Assembly (NCBI RefSeq): GCF_900106795.1
Contig: NZ_FNNS01000016.1
Coordinates: 17,396-81,395, forward strand
Direction of reading: 5' to 3'
DNA: 64,000 bases
Source of the DNA: Aequorivita viscosa
GTDB lineage: Bacteria > Bacteroidota > Bacteroidia > Flavobacteriales > Flavobacteriaceae
The position numbers and the translations under genes are program-made. Of this stretch, positions 47,340-56,060 are shown piece by piece. The stretch's first letter is position 1. Each line of letters starts with the position of its first letter. The notes under the pieces were generated by a model. It did not search any database. It saw only the letters and a program-made list of their open reading frames with translations, and was not told the DNA's origin.

Positions 47340-47930
47340 ATGGCGAATTTGAAATTGGACGAATCGTTTTGGAGTGAGAAGTATTTAGATGGACACACAG
47401 GATGGGATATTGGGTATGTTTCAACACCATTAAAAGAATATATCGATCAGCTTACAGATAAGGAATTAAAAATATTAATCCCTGGAGGCGGAAATTCTTA
47501 TGAAGCAGAATATCTTTTCGAGAATGGATTTAAAAATGTTTCAGTTATCGATATTTCGACCATTCCCCTTGAAAACTTGTTAAAACGGGTTCCGTCTTTT
47601 CCGAAGAAAAATCTTTTGCATCTCGACTATTTTGAGCTTGAAGAAACGTATGATCTTATTATAGAACAGACCTTTTTCTGTGCTCTCAACCCAGAAATAA
47701 GAAAAGAATATGTTCAAAAAACACATCAGTTATTGAAGCCAAATGGAAAGTTGGTAGGCTTGCTATTCAATATTCCGTTAAATAACGACACACCTCCTTT
47801 TGGTGGAAATGAGCTTGAATACCGTTCTCTTTTTGAAGAGAAGTTTATAATCGATATAATGGAAACCGCTTATAATTCCATTCCACAACGTACAGGAAAT
47901 GAACTTTTCGTTTATATGAGAAAGAGGTGA
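47340..47930 (+). CDS. Thiopurine S-methyltransferase-like SAM methyltransferase
   Basis: 196 residues. TPMT-type Rossmann fold: FWSEKYLDGHTGWDIGYVS at the start and the SAM loop ILIPGGGNSYEAEYL, then LHLDYFEL and IIEQTFFCALNP. Bacterial members methylate thiols, selenium or tellurium compounds. It is 34 bp after the cytochrome c gene, likely in the same transcript under operator A, which suits a role in detoxifying sulfide or thiols; that is inference. Confidence 0.87.
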   Translation: MANLKLDESFWSEKYLDGHTGWDIGYVSTPLKEYIDQLTDKELKILIPGGGNSYEAEYLFENGFKNVSVIDISTIPLENLLKRVPSFPKKNLLHLDYFELEETYDLIIEQTFFCALNPEIRKEYVQKTHQLLKPNGKLVGLLFNIPLNNDTPPFGGNELEYRSLFEEKFIIDIMETAYNSIPQRTGNELFVYMRKR

Positions 47931-47956
47931 AGATGAATCCGAAATCGAAAACGAAA

Positions 47957-48557
47957 TTGAAATCGAAATCGAAACTGAAACCCCAATTGATGTTGAAACT
48001 TTAAGAGATACAGACCTTTGCGCCTTTGCGAGAGGGTTTCACGCGGAGGGCGCAGGGCATACGCGGAGGACGCAGAGAGGTGTGTTTTCTTGTGATTTGA
48101 TTTATTACAATGAGAATTGTTTCTTAGAGAAACCTTTGCGCCTTCGCGCCTTTGCGAGAGAATTTCACGCAGAGTGCGCAGAGCACGCAGAGTGGTGTGT
48201 TTTCTTGTGATTTGATTTATTGTAATGAGGGTTACTTCATCGAAATCGAAATCGAAACTGAAACCCCAATTGATGTTGAAACTTTAAGAGATACAGACCT
48301 TTGCGCCTTTGCGAGAGGGTTTCACGCGGAGGGCGCAGAGCATACGCGGAGTACGCAAAGAGGTGTGTTTTCTTGTGATTTGATTTATTACAATGAGAAT
48401 TGTTTCTTAGAGAAACCTTTGCGCCTTAGCGCCTTTGCGAGAAATTTTCACGCTGAGAGCGCCGAGCAGACGCGGAGTACGCAAAGAAGTGTGTTTTCTT
48501 GTGATTTCATTTATTGCAATGAGGATTACTTCATCGAAATCGAAACTGAAACCTAAA
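47957..48557. repeat. Two direct copies of a 283-bp repeat, each with two related sub-units
   Basis: Copy 1 spans about 47957-48239 and copy 2 about 48240-48557; the segments CCCCAATTGATG (47981 and 48264) and TTAAGAGATACAG (48001 and 48284) are exactly 283 bp apart. Each copy starts with GAAATC hexamers and holds two diverged units of the type CTTTGCGCCTTTGCGAGA...GTGTGTTTTCTTGTGATTT. Open frames across it translate the repeat and are rejected. The rest of the gene-free stretch 47931-48643 is more of the same. Confidence 0.85.
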
Positions 48558-48643
48558 TTGATGTTGAAATTTTATGAAATATAGACCTTCGCGCCTTTGT
48601 GAGAGATAACTTTGCGACCTTTGCGTGAAAACAAACATCCAAT

Positions 48644-49096
48644 TTGAAAATTCCATTTAAAGACATACTATTCGTGGTGCTTCAATTTTTACTGTTTATA
48701 GCATTTTCTTTTGAAATTGATTCAATGGCAATTATATTTCCTGAAGTACTTTTTTGGTTTGGAGTAGTCATATTTGTAATTGGAGCTTTTATCACAATTA
48801 CTGCTGCATTACAACTTAATTTCAATTTATCGCCATTTCCAAGTCCGTTACCCGGCTCAAACCTTATTGAAAATGGAGTTTATAAATTCATTCGCCATCC
48901 CATTTATACAGGTCTAATTTTGTCATTTTTCGGATTTGCGATTATCAGCGATTCAGGATATAGAATACTTATTACCGCTGTTCTTTTCTTGTTGTTTTAT
49001 TTTAAAACCATTTATGAAGAAAAACGGCTCATTGAAAAGTTTCCAAGGTATTTAGAATACAAAAGTCGTTCAGGAAGGTTTTTTCCGTGGAGTTAA
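48644..49096 (+). CDS. Small membrane methyltransferase of the isoprenylcysteine/PEMT type
   Basis: 150 residues starting at a TTG; the next in-frame ATG would remove the first membrane segment, so I keep the TTG. Four membrane segments. Conserved C-terminal motif NGVYKFIRHPIYTGLILSF (the RHPxYxG SAM-binding motif) followed by EEKRLIEKFPRYLEYKSR. Members methylate prenylcysteine, phospholipid, or small thiols; substrate unknown. It sits between two repeat blocks and has no GTAAC site of its own. Confidence 0.82.
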   Translation: MKIPFKDILFVVLQFLLFIAFSFEIDSMAIIFPEVLFWFGVVIFVIGAFITITAALQLNFNLSPFPSPLPGSNLIENGVYKFIRHPIYTGLILSFFGFAIISDSGYRILITAVLFLLFYFKTIYEEKRLIEKFPRYLEYKSRSGRFFPWS

Positions 49097-49419
49097 GGGG
49101 AAGGGAAATCAAAACCGAAACCGAAACGGAAACTGAAATCTAAATTGAAGATAAAAATTTTAAAGAGAATAAACCTTTGCGTTTTCTCGCCCTTAGAGAG
49201 AGAATTTCCTGTAGAGGGTGAATTTCCCGCAGATTTCGCAGAGAATACGCAGAGAAGGTAGAGGATTGAAAGATTAAGGAATTGAGGGGAAACGGAATCA
49301 GAGCGATTAGAAGTATTCTTCAATTTTATAGAAAATAAAACCTTTGTGCCTTCGCGTCTTTGCGAGAGATAAAACAGCTGTATTATCTTAAACTACCAAC
49401 TACCAACTACCATCTAAAA
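49097..49419. repeat. Degenerate copies of the CTTTGCG / CGCAGAG intergenic repeat
   Basis: About 320 bases without a gene. It starts with GAAACCGAAACCGAAAC-type hexamers, as do the 283-bp repeats at 48 kb, then CCTTTGCGTTTTCTCG, GCAGATTTCGCAGAG and CTTCGCGTCTTTGCGAGA. Between two genes, upp on the minus strand and the membrane methyltransferase on the plus strand. Confidence 0.75.
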
Positions 49420-50076
49420 TCAATCAAGCCTCGGCCCATAGCAAAGATCTCCAGCATCACCAAGTCCTGGTACAATATAGCCACGTTCGTTTAGCGCATT
49501 GTCAACGGCTGCTATCCAAAGATGTGTGTTTTTAGGAAAAATCATATCGGCGAGTTCAATTCCAGCTTTTGCTCCAATTATAGATAGTATGTGAATTTCT
49601 TTTGGCTCCCCGTGATTTTCCATTGCTTTTAAAACATTTTCCAGCGTTTTTCCAGTTGCGAGCATTGGATCGGCCAGAATTAAGGTTTTTCCTTCAATTG
49701 AAGGGGACGCTAAATACTTAACGATTACTTCAAAATCATCTCCTCCGTGAGGATGATGTCTGTAAGCAGATACAAAAGCATTTTCTACACCATCAAAATA
49801 ATTTAAAATTCCTTGGTGCAAAGGGATTCCAGCGCGTAGAATAGAACAAATTACAAGATCGGAAGTAGGAACATTAATGGTCTTTTTACCCAACGGAGTT
49901 GTAACAGACTTAGAAGTGTATTCTAAAGTCTTACTCATTTCATAACTTAAAATTTCTCCAATCCGTTCAATATTTCTCCGAAAGCGCATGCTATCTTTTT
50001 GGATAGAAATATCGCGAACTTCACAAATGTACTGGTTAATCAGGGTGTTTTCTTTACTAAAGTCGTGGATTATCAT
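49420..50076 (-). CDS. upp: Uracil phosphoribosyltransferase
   Basis: 218 residues. PRPP-binding loop LADPMLATGKTLENVL, uracil-binding LGDAGDLCYGPRLD at the end and ICSILRAGIPLHQG in the middle. It forms UMP from uracil and PRPP in pyrimidine salvage. Divergent from the TauE gene with a 353-bp intergenic stretch that contains operator B. Confidence 0.95.
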   Translation of the reverse strand: MIIHDFSKENTLINQYICEVRDISIQKDSMRFRRNIERIGEILSYEMSKTLEYTSKSVTTPLGKKTINVPTSDLVICSILRAGIPLHQGILNYFDGVENAFVSAYRHHPHGGDDFEVIVKYLASPSIEGKTLILADPMLATGKTLENVLKAMENHGEPKEIHILSIIGAKAGIELADMIFPKNTHLWIAAVDNALNERGYIVPGLGDAGDLCYGPRLD

Positions 50077-50369
50077 AATTTATGAATCAATCGGTTAAAA
50101 AAAATGTGAGTTCGAAGTTACAATTTCTTCACGATGAATTAAAATAAAATAGTAAGTTGATTTATACCTTGATTTTAGATGTATACCAACAATTTCAAAA
50201 ATAACTAGTCTAATGAAGTTAGGAATTATTGAAGTACCATGTATTAATGATCTAAATGAAGCGAAAACGTAACAATATGTGCAATTTCTGAAGTAATGAT
50301 GCTTTTCAATTATACAAAAGGGTGAGCCGAATCATAACTTGTTGAAAAGTAATATTGTATGTTATCAAT
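50077..50369. other. Non-coding part of the upp-TauE divergent region
   Basis: AT-rich, no gene, no strong hairpin. It must contain the upp promoter on the minus strand, which I could not pick with certainty. Confidence 0.45.
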
Positions 50370-50383
50370 GTAACTCTTGTTAC
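50370..50383. promoter_or_regulatory. Operator B, GTAAC-N4-GTTAC, before TauE
   Basis: GTAACTCTTGTTAC, perfect arms. Centre 50376.5 lies 29.5 bp before TATTTTCG (50406-50413), a -7 box with one mismatch. Confidence 0.8.
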
Positions 50384-50429
50384 TGCCCAAGGAATTTATA
50401 AGTACTATTTTCGCAGGAAGTAAAAATCT

Positions 50430-51248
50430 ATGGAATTAATAGAAATTTTCGGTTATTTAAGTGCACTGGCAATCGGTATTTCCCTCGGAATTATTGGCGG
50501 TGGTGGTTCTATTTTGGCCGTCCCCGTTTTGGCATATTTATTTTCAATCGATGAAAAAGCTGCAACTGCATATTCTTTATTTATTGTTGGGGCGAGTGCT
50601 TTGGTGGGTGGAATAAAGCAACATATAAAAGGTTTTGTAGATTGGCGAACTGCTATTGTATTCGGTGTTCCAGCAATAGTAGGAGTTACGTTAATCCGAT
50701 ATTTTGTTATTCCTTGGTTGCCAGATATTCTGTTTTCAATAAACGATTTTGAATTTACCAGACGTATGGGGATGTTTGGTTTGTTTGCTGTTTTAATGAT
50801 TCCTGCAGGTATATCAATGCTTAAATCAAAAGAAGAAGTAACGAGCAATGAAAGTGAAAAAGTAAAATACAATTATCCGCTTATTATTTTAGAAGGGGTA
50901 GTGGTTGGATCTATTACCGGTTTAATTGGTGCTGGAGGCGGTTTTTTAATTATTCCTGCGCTCGTATTATTGGCAAAAGTTAAAATGAAGGTTGCCGTGG
51001 GTACATCCCTAATAATTATTGCCCTAAAATCTTTACTTGGTTTCCTTTTTGGAGATGCCTTGACAATGGCAATCGATTGGCCTTTTTTAATGATATTCAC
51101 GGGGTTGTCTTTTATCGGCATTTTTATTGGTAGCTATCTAAGCAACTTTATAAACGGCACCAAACTAAAAATAGGCTTCGGTTATTTCATATTTGTAATG
51201 GCCATATTCATCTTCTATATGGAGTTTTTTCTAAATAGTGCTGTGTAA
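50430..51248 (+). CDS. TauE/SafE family sulfite/organosulfur exporter
   Basis: 272 residues, about eight membrane segments in two related halves. Each half has the family glycine motif: LGIIGGGGSILAVPVL at the start and ITGLIGAGGGFLIIPALVLL in the middle. TauE/SafE proteins export sulfite or sulfoacetate and related anions. With a persulfide dioxygenase (which makes sulfite) in the same putative regulon, sulfite export is the natural role. Its stop codon overlaps operator C. Confidence 0.92.
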   Translation: MELIEIFGYLSALAIGISLGIIGGGGSILAVPVLAYLFSIDEKAATAYSLFIVGASALVGGIKQHIKGFVDWRTAIVFGVPAIVGVTLIRYFVIPWLPDILFSINDFEFTRRMGMFGLFAVLMIPAGISMLKSKEEVTSNESEKVKYNYPLIILEGVVVGSITGLIGAGGGFLIIPALVLLAKVKMKVAVGTSLIIIALKSLLGFLFGDALTMAIDWPFLMIFTGLSFIGIFIGSYLSNFINGTKLKIGFGYFIFVMAIFIFYMEFFLNSAV

Positions 51249-51258
51249 CTTATGTTAC
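51245..51258. promoter_or_regulatory. Operator C, GTAAC-N4-GTTAC, before the HMA gene
   Basis: GTAACTTATGTTAC, perfect arms, overlapping the TauE stop codon. Centre 51251.5 is 29.5 bp before TATTTTTA (51281-51288), a -7 box with one mismatch. Confidence 0.8.
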
Positions 51259-51312
51259 TTCGGCTCTGGGGTATAAATCATATTTTTATAAATTAATCTT
51301 ATTCACAAAAAA

Positions 51313-51582
51313 ATGAAAACATCAATAACAGTTCAAAACTTAAAATGTGGCGGTTGTGCCAATACAATTTTCACAAACCTATCTTCAATTCAAAATATTT
51401 CTGATGTAGAAGTAGTTGTAGATGAAAGCACTGTAACTTTCAGCTCTACAAGCCCTGAAGAAGCCCAAATGGTTAAAGAAAAACTGAAAAGTTTGGGGTA
51501 TCCTTCTATAGACGATTCAAACTCATTAACATCCAAAGCCAAGTCGTTTGTAAGTTGTGCAACGGGTAAGCTTTCAAAATAA
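51313..51582 (+). CDS. Heavy-metal-associated (HMA) domain protein
   Basis: 89 residues, ferredoxin-like HMA fold with CGGC metal site (Cys12, Cys15) in NLKCGGCANTI, then a further Cys near the C-terminus (FVSCATGK). Known members are copper chaperones or P-type ATPase domains; a free thiol-pair sensor or persulfide carrier is also possible. The downstream methyltransferase starts 7 bp later, so both are under operator C. Confidence 0.88.
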   Translation: MKTSITVQNLKCGGCANTIFTNLSSIQNISDVEVVVDESTVTFSSTSPEEAQMVKEKLKSLGYPSIDDSNSLTSKAKSFVSCATGKLSK

Positions 51583-51589
51583 AATTAGT

Positions 51590-52189
51590 ATGACAGGGTT
51601 TTGGGACAATAGATATAGCGACAAACAATTTGTCTATGGCACGCAACCAAACGCCTATATTAAAAAGAAGCTTGACAAACTTACGCCAGGGAAAATTCTT
51701 TTTCCAGCTGAAGGTGAAGGTCGAAATGCGATTTATGCTGCAAAATTAGGCTGGGACGTTACCGCTTTTGACAGTAGTGAAGTCGGGAAATCTAAAGCAT
51801 TGCATTTGGCAGAACAAAACCAAGTGAGTTTGAATTATATAATTTCGGATGCTGAAAGTTTTATTTCGAAAGAAAAATTTGATGTGCTGGCACTATGCTA
51901 TGCTCATTTTTCATTTGAAACAAGGCCTCAGATTCACAAGCAATTAGTTTCGTATGTCAAGCCCGGAGGCATCATAATTTTTGAAGCTTTTTCAAAAGAA
52001 CAATTGGAGTATAATTCTGGAGGGCCAAAAAATGAAAAGATGCTGTTTTCAATTGAAGAAATAAAAAACGAATTTCCAAACGTTGAGTTTACAGAGTTAA
52101 CAAAAAAACTTGTTGAGCTTAACGAGGGGGAACACCATAAAGGCACGGCTTCGGTTATTCGGTTTGTTGGCAAGGTTCTGGATTCTTAA
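51590..52189 (+). CDS. Class I SAM methyltransferase (TehB-like)
   Basis: 199 residues from the ATG at 51590; the open frame extends 11 codons into the HMA gene. FWDNRYSDKQFVYGTQPN at the start, SAM loop ILFPAEGEGRNAIYAA, then VTAFDSSEVG and DVLALCYAHF. Related to tellurite-resistance TehB and thiol methyltransferases. In context it may methylate thiol or chalcogen compounds. Follows HMA by 7 bp. Confidence 0.86.
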   Translation: MTGFWDNRYSDKQFVYGTQPNAYIKKKLDKLTPGKILFPAEGEGRNAIYAAKLGWDVTAFDSSEVGKSKALHLAEQNQVSLNYIISDAESFISKEKFDVLALCYAHFSFETRPQIHKQLVSYVKPGGIIIFEAFSKEQLEYNSGGPKNEKMLFSIEEIKNEFPNVEFTELTKKLVELNEGEHHKGTASVIRFVGKVLDS

Positions 52190-52225
52190 TTATTTAATTG
52201 ATTATTAGTAATTTACAAGCTTATG

Positions 52226-52239
52226 TAACTTGTGTTACT
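52226..52239. promoter_or_regulatory. Operator D, GTAAC-N4-GTTAC, before the peroxiredoxin gene
   Basis: GTAACTTGTGTTAC, perfect arms. Centre 52232.5 lies 28.5 bp before TAATTTTA (52261-52268), a -7 box with one mismatch; the spacing is one base shorter than at the other sites. Confidence 0.75.
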
Positions 52240-52304
52240 GTGCAGTATTTTAATATAGTTTAATTTTATAGAAAATATAAAAGCAATAACAAAAACAAAT
52301 TACT

Positions 52305-52967
52305 ATGGAAGCAAATGCAGAATTACAACACATAAATACAATGCCGAGAATTGGCGATAAAGCACCGGATTTTACCGCCGTTACAACCAAAGGAAATATA
52401 AAATTTTCAGATTTCGCTAAAGATAAATGGGTTGTAATGTTTTCACATCCAGCCGATTTTACACCTGTCTGTACAACAGAAATGAGCGGATTTGCACAGC
52501 GAAAAAGCGAGTTTGATGCTTTGAATACAGAACTTTTAGGGTTAAGCATCGACAGTATTCACTCACATCTAGGTTGGGTTCAAAATGTTCGGGAAAATAC
52601 AGGGGTTTATTTCGATTTCCCAATTATAGCCGATATAGATATGAAGGTGTCAAAGCTATACGGAATGCTTCAGCCCAATGAAAGTGAAACAGCAGCAGTT
52701 CGCGCGGTATTCTTTATAGATCCGAGTAAAAAAATCCGGTTAATTATGTATTACCCATTAAATGTTGGAAGGAATATGGACGAGATTTTACGTTCTTTGG
52801 AAGCACTTCAAATTTCGGATGAACATAATGTGGCAATGCCATTAGATTGGAAAAAAGGCGATAAAGTAATTGTAGGGCCTCCAAAAACATTAGACCAGTT
52901 AAATGAAAGGTTAGCAGACGATTCACTTGAAAAAGTAGATTGGTATTTGGCAAAAAAGAGCCTTTAA
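52305..52967 (+). CDS. 1-Cys peroxiredoxin (Prx6 type)
   Basis: 220 residues. Peroxidatic Cys56 in HPADFTPVCTTEM; no other Cys occurs in the protein, so it is a 1-Cys enzyme. The C-terminal extension with DWKKGDKVIVGPPKT is characteristic of the Prx6 group. Reduces peroxides, peroxynitrite or persulfide-type oxidants in the cytosol. First gene after operator D; the persulfide dioxygenase follows after a tandem repeat. Confidence 0.94.
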   Translation: MEANAELQHINTMPRIGDKAPDFTAVTTKGNIKFSDFAKDKWVVMFSHPADFTPVCTTEMSGFAQRKSEFDALNTELLGLSIDSIHSHLGWVQNVRENTGVYFDFPIIADIDMKVSKLYGMLQPNESETAAVRAVFFIDPSKKIRLIMYYPLNVGRNMDEILRSLEALQISDEHNVAMPLDWKKGDKVIVGPPKTLDQLNERLADDSLEKVDWYLAKKSL

Positions 52968-53058
52968 TAGTTTAATGAAAAAATTTGATTAAATAAGTTT
53001 TCATATCAAATCGGTTTAAGTCGAGTACTTTATATTTATATTTAGGTCTCGACTTTGC

Positions 53059-53165
53059 CTACCTGCCAAAGGCACGTAGGCAGGTCTACCTGCCAAAGGC
53101 ACGTAGGCAGGTCTACCTGCCAAAGGCACGTAGGCAGGTCTACCTGCCAAAGGCACGTAGGCAGG
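53059..53165. repeat. Four tandem copies of a 27-bp palindromic unit
   Basis: Unit CTACCTGCCAAAGGCACGTAGGCAGGT, repeated four times with no spacers. Each unit can fold (CCTGCC / GGCAGG), so the transcript between the peroxiredoxin and persulfide dioxygenase genes would carry a chain of hairpins. It lacks the spacers of a CRISPR array. Confidence 0.88.
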
Positions 53166-53249
53166 CTCAATCTGACAAACCGAAGTAGTATTCATCTTAT
53201 TTATGACTTCAATTTAATAATCTTAAGTAGAATAAAATAGTATAGAAAT

Positions 53250-54596
53250 ATGACAATAAAACAATTTCAAGACGTTCCATTAGCGCATTATTCGTATGCA
53301 ATAATCAGCGAAGGCAAAATGGCATTGGTAGATCCAGCAAGAGACCCAATGCCTTATTATAAATATGCTGAAGAAAACAACGCTAAAATTGTAGCGGTTT
53401 TTGAAACACATCCACACGCCGATTTTGTTAGTAGCCATTTTCAAATACACAAAGAAACAGGGGCGACAATTTATGTGAGTAAATTGGTTGGAGCGAGTTA
53501 TCCGCACAAAACTTTTGATGATGGAGATACCGTTACCTTGGGTAAAACATTATTTTCTGCAATCAACACGCCTGGGCATTCCCCAGACGGAATTACCATT
53601 ATAGCCAAAGATGAAAACGACAAACACGTTATGTTTTCGGGCGATACCTTGTTTATTGGCGATGTAGGGAGACCGGATTTACGTGAAAAAGCCGGGAATA
53701 TGAGAGCTACGCGCGAAAAATTGGCTCAAAGTATGTACAATACGATGCAGCATAAATTTAATCATCTACCCGACGAAACCATACTATATCCCGCACACGG
53801 AGCAGGTTCGTTATGTGGTAAAAATATGAGTACAGATTCTTCCAGTACGCTCGGAAATGAACGAATTGGCAATTGGGCGTTCAAAAAGCAAACAGAGCAA
53901 CAATTTGTAGATCATATACTAAGCGATCAACCTTTTATTCCTTCTTACTTTGGGTATAATGTCGACATCAACAAAAATGGAGCAAGCAATTTTGGAAAAA
54001 ATGTAGGCGACGTTCCTTTGATGTTATGCGTAGATAATCTTCCAGACAACAGCTTGATTATAGATGTTAGGGATGAAACGGTTTTCAAAAAGAACCATAT
54101 TCCGGGCAGTATAAACATTATGGCCCGTGGTGAAGACGACAAAGTGGAAACGTGGCTGGGAGCAATAGTAAAACCCGAAGAGAAATTCTATTTGGTTTTA
54201 AATTCTATTCATGATAAAGATGAAATTGTTGCCAGAATTGCCAAAATAGGATATGAAACCCAAATTGAAGCAGTCGTTACACTTTCAGACGAAGCTTCAT
54301 TTAAAAAAGTGGAGGAAATCGATTTGGAGCATTTTGTAAAAAACAAAGATGCTTATTCAATTATCGACATTAGAAATAGAAGTGAAGTAGCAGAAGGTAA
54401 GTATTTTGACAATGCAATAAACATCCCGCTTAATGAATTGAGGGATTCTAAAGACCAAATTCCAACAAATAAACCCATCGTAGTGCATTGCGCTGGAGGA
54501 TACAGAAGTACCTCAGGAACTAGTATTGTTGAAAATATGGTTACTGAAGTAAATGTGTATGATTTAAGTCAACGCATAAATGATTTTAAAGATTAA
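53250..54596 (+). CDS. Persulfide dioxygenase fused to two rhodanese domains
   Basis: 448 residues. N-terminal metallo-beta-lactamase dioxygenase domain (1-240) with THPHADF (His54, His56, Asp58), NTPGHSPDG, SGDTLFIGDVGRPDL and YPAHGAGSLCG; ETHE1-type. The first rhodanese domain (about 265-350) lacks a catalytic Cys (LVLNSIHDKDE in its place). The second (about 355-448) has Cys414 in VVHCAGGYRST. It oxidises glutathione or other persulfides to sulfite and can transfer sulfur. Probably cotranscribed with the peroxiredoxin; no GTAAC site of its own. Confidence 0.93.
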   Translation: MTIKQFQDVPLAHYSYAIISEGKMALVDPARDPMPYYKYAEENNAKIVAVFETHPHADFVSSHFQIHKETGATIYVSKLVGASYPHKTFDDGDTVTLGKTLFSAINTPGHSPDGITIIAKDENDKHVMFSGDTLFIGDVGRPDLREKAGNMRATREKLAQSMYNTMQHKFNHLPDETILYPAHGAGSLCGKNMSTDSSSTLGNERIGNWAFKKQTEQQFVDHILSDQPFIPSYFGYNVDINKNGASNFGKNVGDVPLMLCVDNLPDNSLIIDVRDETVFKKNHIPGSINIMARGEDDKVETWLGAIVKPEEKFYLVLNSIHDKDEIVARIAKIGYETQIEAVVTLSDEASFKKVEEIDLEHFVKNKDAYSIIDIRNRSEVAEGKYFDNAINIPLNELRDSKDQIPTNKPIVVHCAGGYRSTSGTSIVENMVTEVNVYDLSQRINDFKD

Positions 54597-54656
54597 ATAA
54601 ACTTTACGCCTAAATATGAGAAAGGACGTAATCAAATACATCCTTTCTTCATTTAT

Positions 54657-54670
54657 GTAACAAGTGTTAC
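54657..54670. promoter_or_regulatory. Operator E, GTAAC-N4-GTTAC, before cydA
   Basis: GTAACAAGTGTTAC, perfect arms. Centre 54663.5 is 29.5 bp before TAAATTTG (54693-54700), a perfect -7 box. Confidence 0.85.
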
Positions 54671-54723
54671 CAAGATAGTTGCTGTAATTATCTAAATTTG
54701 AATCATCCGAGATACACTCATTT

Positions 54724-56058
54724 ATGGAAGACATGATATTTTATGATAGAATGCAATTTGCATTTACTATCACGTTTCATTATTTATTTCCGCAGTTAAC
54801 TATGGGGCTATCATTAATGATAGTCTATTTTAAATGGCGATTTTTAAGAACCCAAATTGATAAGTATAACGATGCGGCCAAGTTTTGGATGAAGATTTTC
54901 GCACTCAACTTTGCGATGGGTGTGGTTACAGGGATTCCAATGGAATTTCAATTTGGAACCAATTGGGCTAAATTTTCTGAACTTACTGGCGGAATCATTG
55001 GTCAAACCCTTGCGATGGAGGGAATGTTTTCATTTTTTCTAGAGTCTTCGTTTTTAGGATTATTTCTTTTTGGAGAAAAGTTAATGGGCCAAAAGCTACA
55101 TTTCCTTACTGGTTTTCTTGTGTTTTTAGGCTCTTGGGCGAGTGGTTATTTAATTATTGCTACACATTCTTGGATGCAATATCCTGTAGGTTATGAGATT
55201 TTAGAAAATGGGAAATTTGTACTTAATAACTTTGGAGCTTTATTTTCAAATCCTTGGCTTATGCCCGCATTTTTACATAATCAAATGGGGTCTTTAATTA
55301 CTTCTTCCTTTGTAGTGGCAGCAGTTGGCGCATTTTATCTATTGAACAATAAACATAGTGAATTCGGAAAACTCTTCGTAAAGACAGGCGTTATTTTCGG
55401 TTTGGTCGCTAGTATTGTAGTGGCTTTTCCAACAGGAGATTGGATGGCAAAAAACGTTGCCATTCATCAACCAGTGACTTTTGCTGCAATGGAAGGTATT
55501 TTTGAAACCGAAGATGGTGGCGCGGAGATAATATTAATTGGCCAACCAGACGTAGAAAATAAAAAACTAGACAATAAAATTGCAGTGCCAAATGTGCTCA
55601 GCTTTTTAACTTACCAAAGATGGGATGCCGAGATTAAAGGATTAAATGAATTTGACGAAAGTGTACATCCCACAAACATTCCAGGGCTGTACTACTCGTA
55701 TCATATTATGGTTGGTTTAGGTACAATTTTCATTGGATTATTACTTCTTGCAAACATTCAGTTGTTCCGAAAGAAACTCTACGAAACCAAATGGATACTA
55801 TGGTCATTGATGTTTATGTTACCTTTTCCGTACATAGCCAATACCGCTGGTTGGTACACCGCCGAATTAGGCAGGCAACCTTGGTTAGTCTATAATCTCT
55901 TGCGAACTGTAGATGGTATTTCACCAACAGTTTCTTCAGGAAACACCCTGTTCACATTGCTCGGTTTTATCGGACTCTATTTATTGCTAGGTTTATTATT
56001 TATAATGTTAGCTGGAAAAATCATCAATAAAGGACCTGAAACCACAAAACAAATCTAA
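54724..56058 (+). CDS. cydA: Cytochrome bd ubiquinol oxidase subunit I
   Basis: 444 residues, short Q-loop type. Haem ligand region FHYLFPQLTMG with His19, the conserved Glu-rich helix LAMEGMFSFFLESSFLG, and the C-terminal WYTAELGRQPWLVYNLLRT. Reduces oxygen to water with quinol; its high oxygen affinity and insensitivity to sulfide and NO are known for the family. It is the first gene after operator E, and cydB starts 2 bp after its stop. Confidence 0.96.
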   Translation: MEDMIFYDRMQFAFTITFHYLFPQLTMGLSLMIVYFKWRFLRTQIDKYNDAAKFWMKIFALNFAMGVVTGIPMEFQFGTNWAKFSELTGGIIGQTLAMEGMFSFFLESSFLGLFLFGEKLMGQKLHFLTGFLVFLGSWASGYLIIATHSWMQYPVGYEILENGKFVLNNFGALFSNPWLMPAFLHNQMGSLITSSFVVAAVGAFYLLNNKHSEFGKLFVKTGVIFGLVASIVVAFPTGDWMAKNVAIHQPVTFAAMEGIFETEDGGAEIILIGQPDVENKKLDNKIAVPNVLSFLTYQRWDAEIKGLNEFDESVHPTNIPGLYYSYHIMVGLGTIFIGLLLLANIQLFRKKLYETKWILWSLMFMLPFPYIANTAGWYTAELGRQPWLVYNLLRTVDGISPTVSSGNTLFTLLGFIGLYLLLGLLFIMLAGKIINKGPETTKQI

Positions 56059-56060
56059 CT

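Noticed and set aside
48152..48556. 134-codon open frame with internal amino-acid repeats
   Set aside because: It translates the 283-bp intergenic repeat, whose units recur in other non-coding stretches; the protein repeats are a by-product of the DNA repeats.
53055..53240. 61-codon open frame with TCQRHVGRS repeats, and possible CRISPR
   Set aside because: The four 27-bp units are back to back with no spacers, and the frame only reads through the tandem palindrome.
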